From the NCBI RefSeq assembly GCF_033095785.1, contig NZ_CP137134.1, positions 2,914,001 through 2,978,000 of the forward strand: a DNA stretch of 64,000 nucleotides, in the 5' to 3' direction. Source of the stretch: Nitrosospira sp. Is2. GTDB taxonomy: Bacteria; Pseudomonadota; Gammaproteobacteria; Burkholderiales; Nitrosomonadaceae. A program made the position numbers and the translations under genes. Shown here one piece after another: positions 62,378 through 64,000 of this stretch (position 1 is its first letter; each line of letters starts with the position of its first letter). Under the pieces are notes generated by a model that saw only the letters and a program-made list of their open reading frames with translations, made no database searches and had not been told where the DNA came from.

Positions 62378-63940
62378 TCACTCCCACTCGATCGTCGCGG
62401 GCGGTTTTCCGGAAATGTCGTAGACAACACGATTAATGCCCCGCACCTCATTAACGATGCGGTTGGAGATTTTGGCCAGCAAGGTGAAAGGAAGCTCGGC
62501 CCAATGGGCGGTCATAAAATCCTCGGTTTGAACCGCGCGTAGGGCAACCACATACTCGTAGGTGCGCCCGTCGCCCATAACGCCCACTGATTTAACTGGC
62601 AGAAAGACAGCGAAGGCTTGCGATGTTTTTTCGTACCAGCCTGAAATACGCAACTCTTCAATGAAAATCGCGTCGGCACGACGAAGCAATTCGGCATATT
62701 CGTACTTCACTTCGCCGAGGATGCGGACGCCCAGCCCGGGTCCGGGAAAAGGGTGGCGGAAGACCATGTCGTGGGGCAATCCCAATGCCAGCCCGAGTTC
62801 GCGCACTTCGTCCTTAAACAATTCGCGCAAAGGTTCCAGTAGTTTCAGATGCAGCGTGTCGGGCAGGCCGCCCACATTGTGATGCGATTTGATGGTATTC
62901 GCTTTTTTTGTTTTGCCGCCAGCCGATTCTATTACGTCCGGGTAGATCGTCCCCTGCGCGAGCCACCGTGCGTTAGAGATTTGGGCAGCTTCACGCTGAA
63001 ATACTTCAACAAATTCCCGCCCGATGATGCGACGCTTTGTTTCCGGGTCGGCCACGCCCTGGAGGTGTTTGAGGAATTCACCCCCGGCATCGATGTGGAG
63101 GATTTTCACACCGAGATTTCGGCTGAAGGTTTCCATCACCTGCTTTGCTTCATTCAGTCGCAGCAGGCCGTTGTCGACAAATACGCAAGTGAGCTGTTGG
63201 CCAATGGCGCGATGGATAAGCGCTGCCGCCACCGACGAGTCGACACCGCCGGACAGCCCGAGGATAACTTCATCCGTGCCTACTTCAGAACGGATTCTCC
63301 CGACTGCTTCTTCCAGGTAATCGGGCATGTTCCAGTCATAACCAGCACCACAGATCTCATGCACAAAGCGCTCGATAATGGCCTTGCCTTGAAGCGTATG
63401 GGTGACCTCCGGATGAAATTGCATCCCATAAAACTTGCGCTGCTTATCTGCTATGGCGGCGAACGGCGTCGAGGCATTGCTTGCCATCACTTCGAAACCT
63501 GCCGGTAGAACCGTTACATTATCGCCATGGCTCATCCAGACGTCGAGAACCTGATTTCCTTCCGCATCGATACGATCTTGAATGTCTCGGAGCAAATCGA
63601 CTTCACCTCGTGCCCATACTTCTGCATAACCAAATTCCCGCACTGTAGCGTTCTGGACCGCTCCACCCAACTGGGCGGCCATGGTCTGCATTCCGTAACA
63701 AATGCCCAATATAGGCGCCCCGAGCTCGAATACGACTTGTGGAGCACGCGGCGTTTCATCTTCTGCTACTGATGCCGGACCGCCGGAAAGGATAATGCCT
63801 TTGGGTGCAAAATCTTTTACGAACTGGGCACTGACATCGTACGGATGAATCTCGCAGTAAACATAGGTTTCCCGGACGCGGCGGGCGATCAGCTGGGTGT
63901 ACTGGGAACCGAAGTCAAGGATGAGTATTTTTTGGTGCAT
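62378..63940 (-). CDS. guaA: GMP synthase (glutamine-hydrolysing)
   Basis: 520-residue bifunctional enzyme that aminates XMP to GMP in purine synthesis. The N-terminal class I amidotransferase has the catalytic Cys in GICYGMQTMAAQLGG and His and Glu in MQFHPEVTHT. The ATP-pyrophosphatase has the P-loop LGLSGGVDSSVAAAL. The C-terminal dimerisation domain ends with the universal PPATIEWE. The gene is full length and not broken. guaB, the usual neighbour, would lie upstream, beyond the window edge. Confidence 0.97.
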   Translation of the reverse strand: MHQKILILDFGSQYTQLIARRVRETYVYCEIHPYDVSAQFVKDFAPKGIILSGGPASVAEDETPRAPQVVFELGAPILGICYGMQTMAAQLGGAVQNATVREFGYAEVWARGEVDLLRDIQDRIDAEGNQVLDVWMSHGDNVTVLPAGFEVMASNASTPFAAIADKQRKFYGMQFHPEVTHTLQGKAIIERFVHEICGAGYDWNMPDYLEEAVGRIRSEVGTDEVILGLSGGVDSSVAAALIHRAIGQQLTCVFVDNGLLRLNEAKQVMETFSRNLGVKILHIDAGGEFLKHLQGVADPETKRRIIGREFVEVFQREAAQISNARWLAQGTIYPDVIESAGGKTKKANTIKSHHNVGGLPDTLHLKLLEPLRELFKDEVRELGLALGLPHDMVFRHPFPGPGLGVRILGEVKYEYAELLRRADAIFIEELRISGWYEKTSQAFAVFLPVKSVGVMGDGRTYEYVVALRAVQTEDFMTAHWAELPFTLLAKISNRIVNEVRGINRVVYDISGKPPATIEWE

Positions 63941-64000
63941 TATTATTCAGATATGCCGGAATTATTGTTGCGTTGCAGTCGCAAACGGGAGCCGCAATTG

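Noticed and set aside
62849..63508. Plus-strand frame of 219 codons
   Set aside because: Antisense to guaA, whose sequence is fully conserved.

Overview
The window looks like chromosomal DNA of a moderately GC-rich betaproteobacterium, most plausibly a Nitrosospira-like ammonia oxidizer (Nitrosomonadaceae). This placement is an inference. It rests on an SmbP-like small metal-binding protein, an N-type (Na+-translocating) F-ATPase operon, PEP-CTERM surface proteins, a GlrK/QseG/GlrR system and the general protein flavour. No rRNA, tRNA, CRISPR array, integrase or intact insertion sequence was seen.

Layout. 1-6.1 kb: 3' part of a CPA2 cation/proton antiporter, an ArsC-like reductase, a Cys-rich secreted protein and a glrK-qseG-glrR two-component operon. 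6.2-11.3 kb: a frameshifted orphan LodA-like quinoprotein oxidase, an alpha/beta hydrolase, an erythromycin-esterase-family protein and a Kazal-domain secreted protein. 11.4-14.4 kb: a stress block (DUF2934-like protein, two Hsp20 chaperones, a CBS protein, a PEBP-family protein). 14.4-17.1 kb: a ligase-associated exonuclease (interrupted by an in-frame TGA) overlapping an ATP-dependent DNA ligase. 17.4-23.4 kb: an N-ATPase operon atpD-C-Q-R-B-E-F-A with a frameshift in atpD and no atpG. At the place where atpG is expected there are glycan genes (RgpF-like, then FkbM methyltransferase).

25.6-29.2 kb: a thiol/electrophile cluster of Fax-type GST, gshA and an HxlR regulator, with repeated TTGC-N5-GCAA palindromes that could be its operators. 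29.2-31.7 kb: an MsbA-like ABC exporter and a small membrane protein. 32-35.6 kb: the NHEJ pair Ku and LigD. 35.7-38.3 kb, on the minus strand: SRPBCC protein, a short LOV blue-light receptor, an O-methyltransferase and the SmbP-like protein. 38.7-42 kb: a YghA-like dehydrogenase, a tiny KGG-like protein with an apparent ATT start, and an AsmA protein. 42.4-53.2 kb: a very large cyclic beta-1,2-glucan synthase (2,895 aa) between an intact Crp/Fnr-type regulator and a decayed paralogue of it.

53.7-64 kb: a DUF883 protein, a PEP-CTERM GDSL hydrolase coupled to a DUF1840 protein, a doubly frameshifted PEP-CTERM protein, a hybrid histidine kinase, an orphan Sbp-like binding protein, a BON/CsbD/lmo0937/CBS stress block and guaA.

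Five genes are interrupted (lodA-like, exonuclease, atpD, crp-like, PEP-CTERM). Some breaks are single-base changes at short homopolymers and could be assembly errors; the crp-like gene shows true sequence decay. The most interesting points are the gamma-less N-ATPase operon, the LOV operon, the candidate HxlR/glutathione regulon and the orphan LodA-like oxidase.
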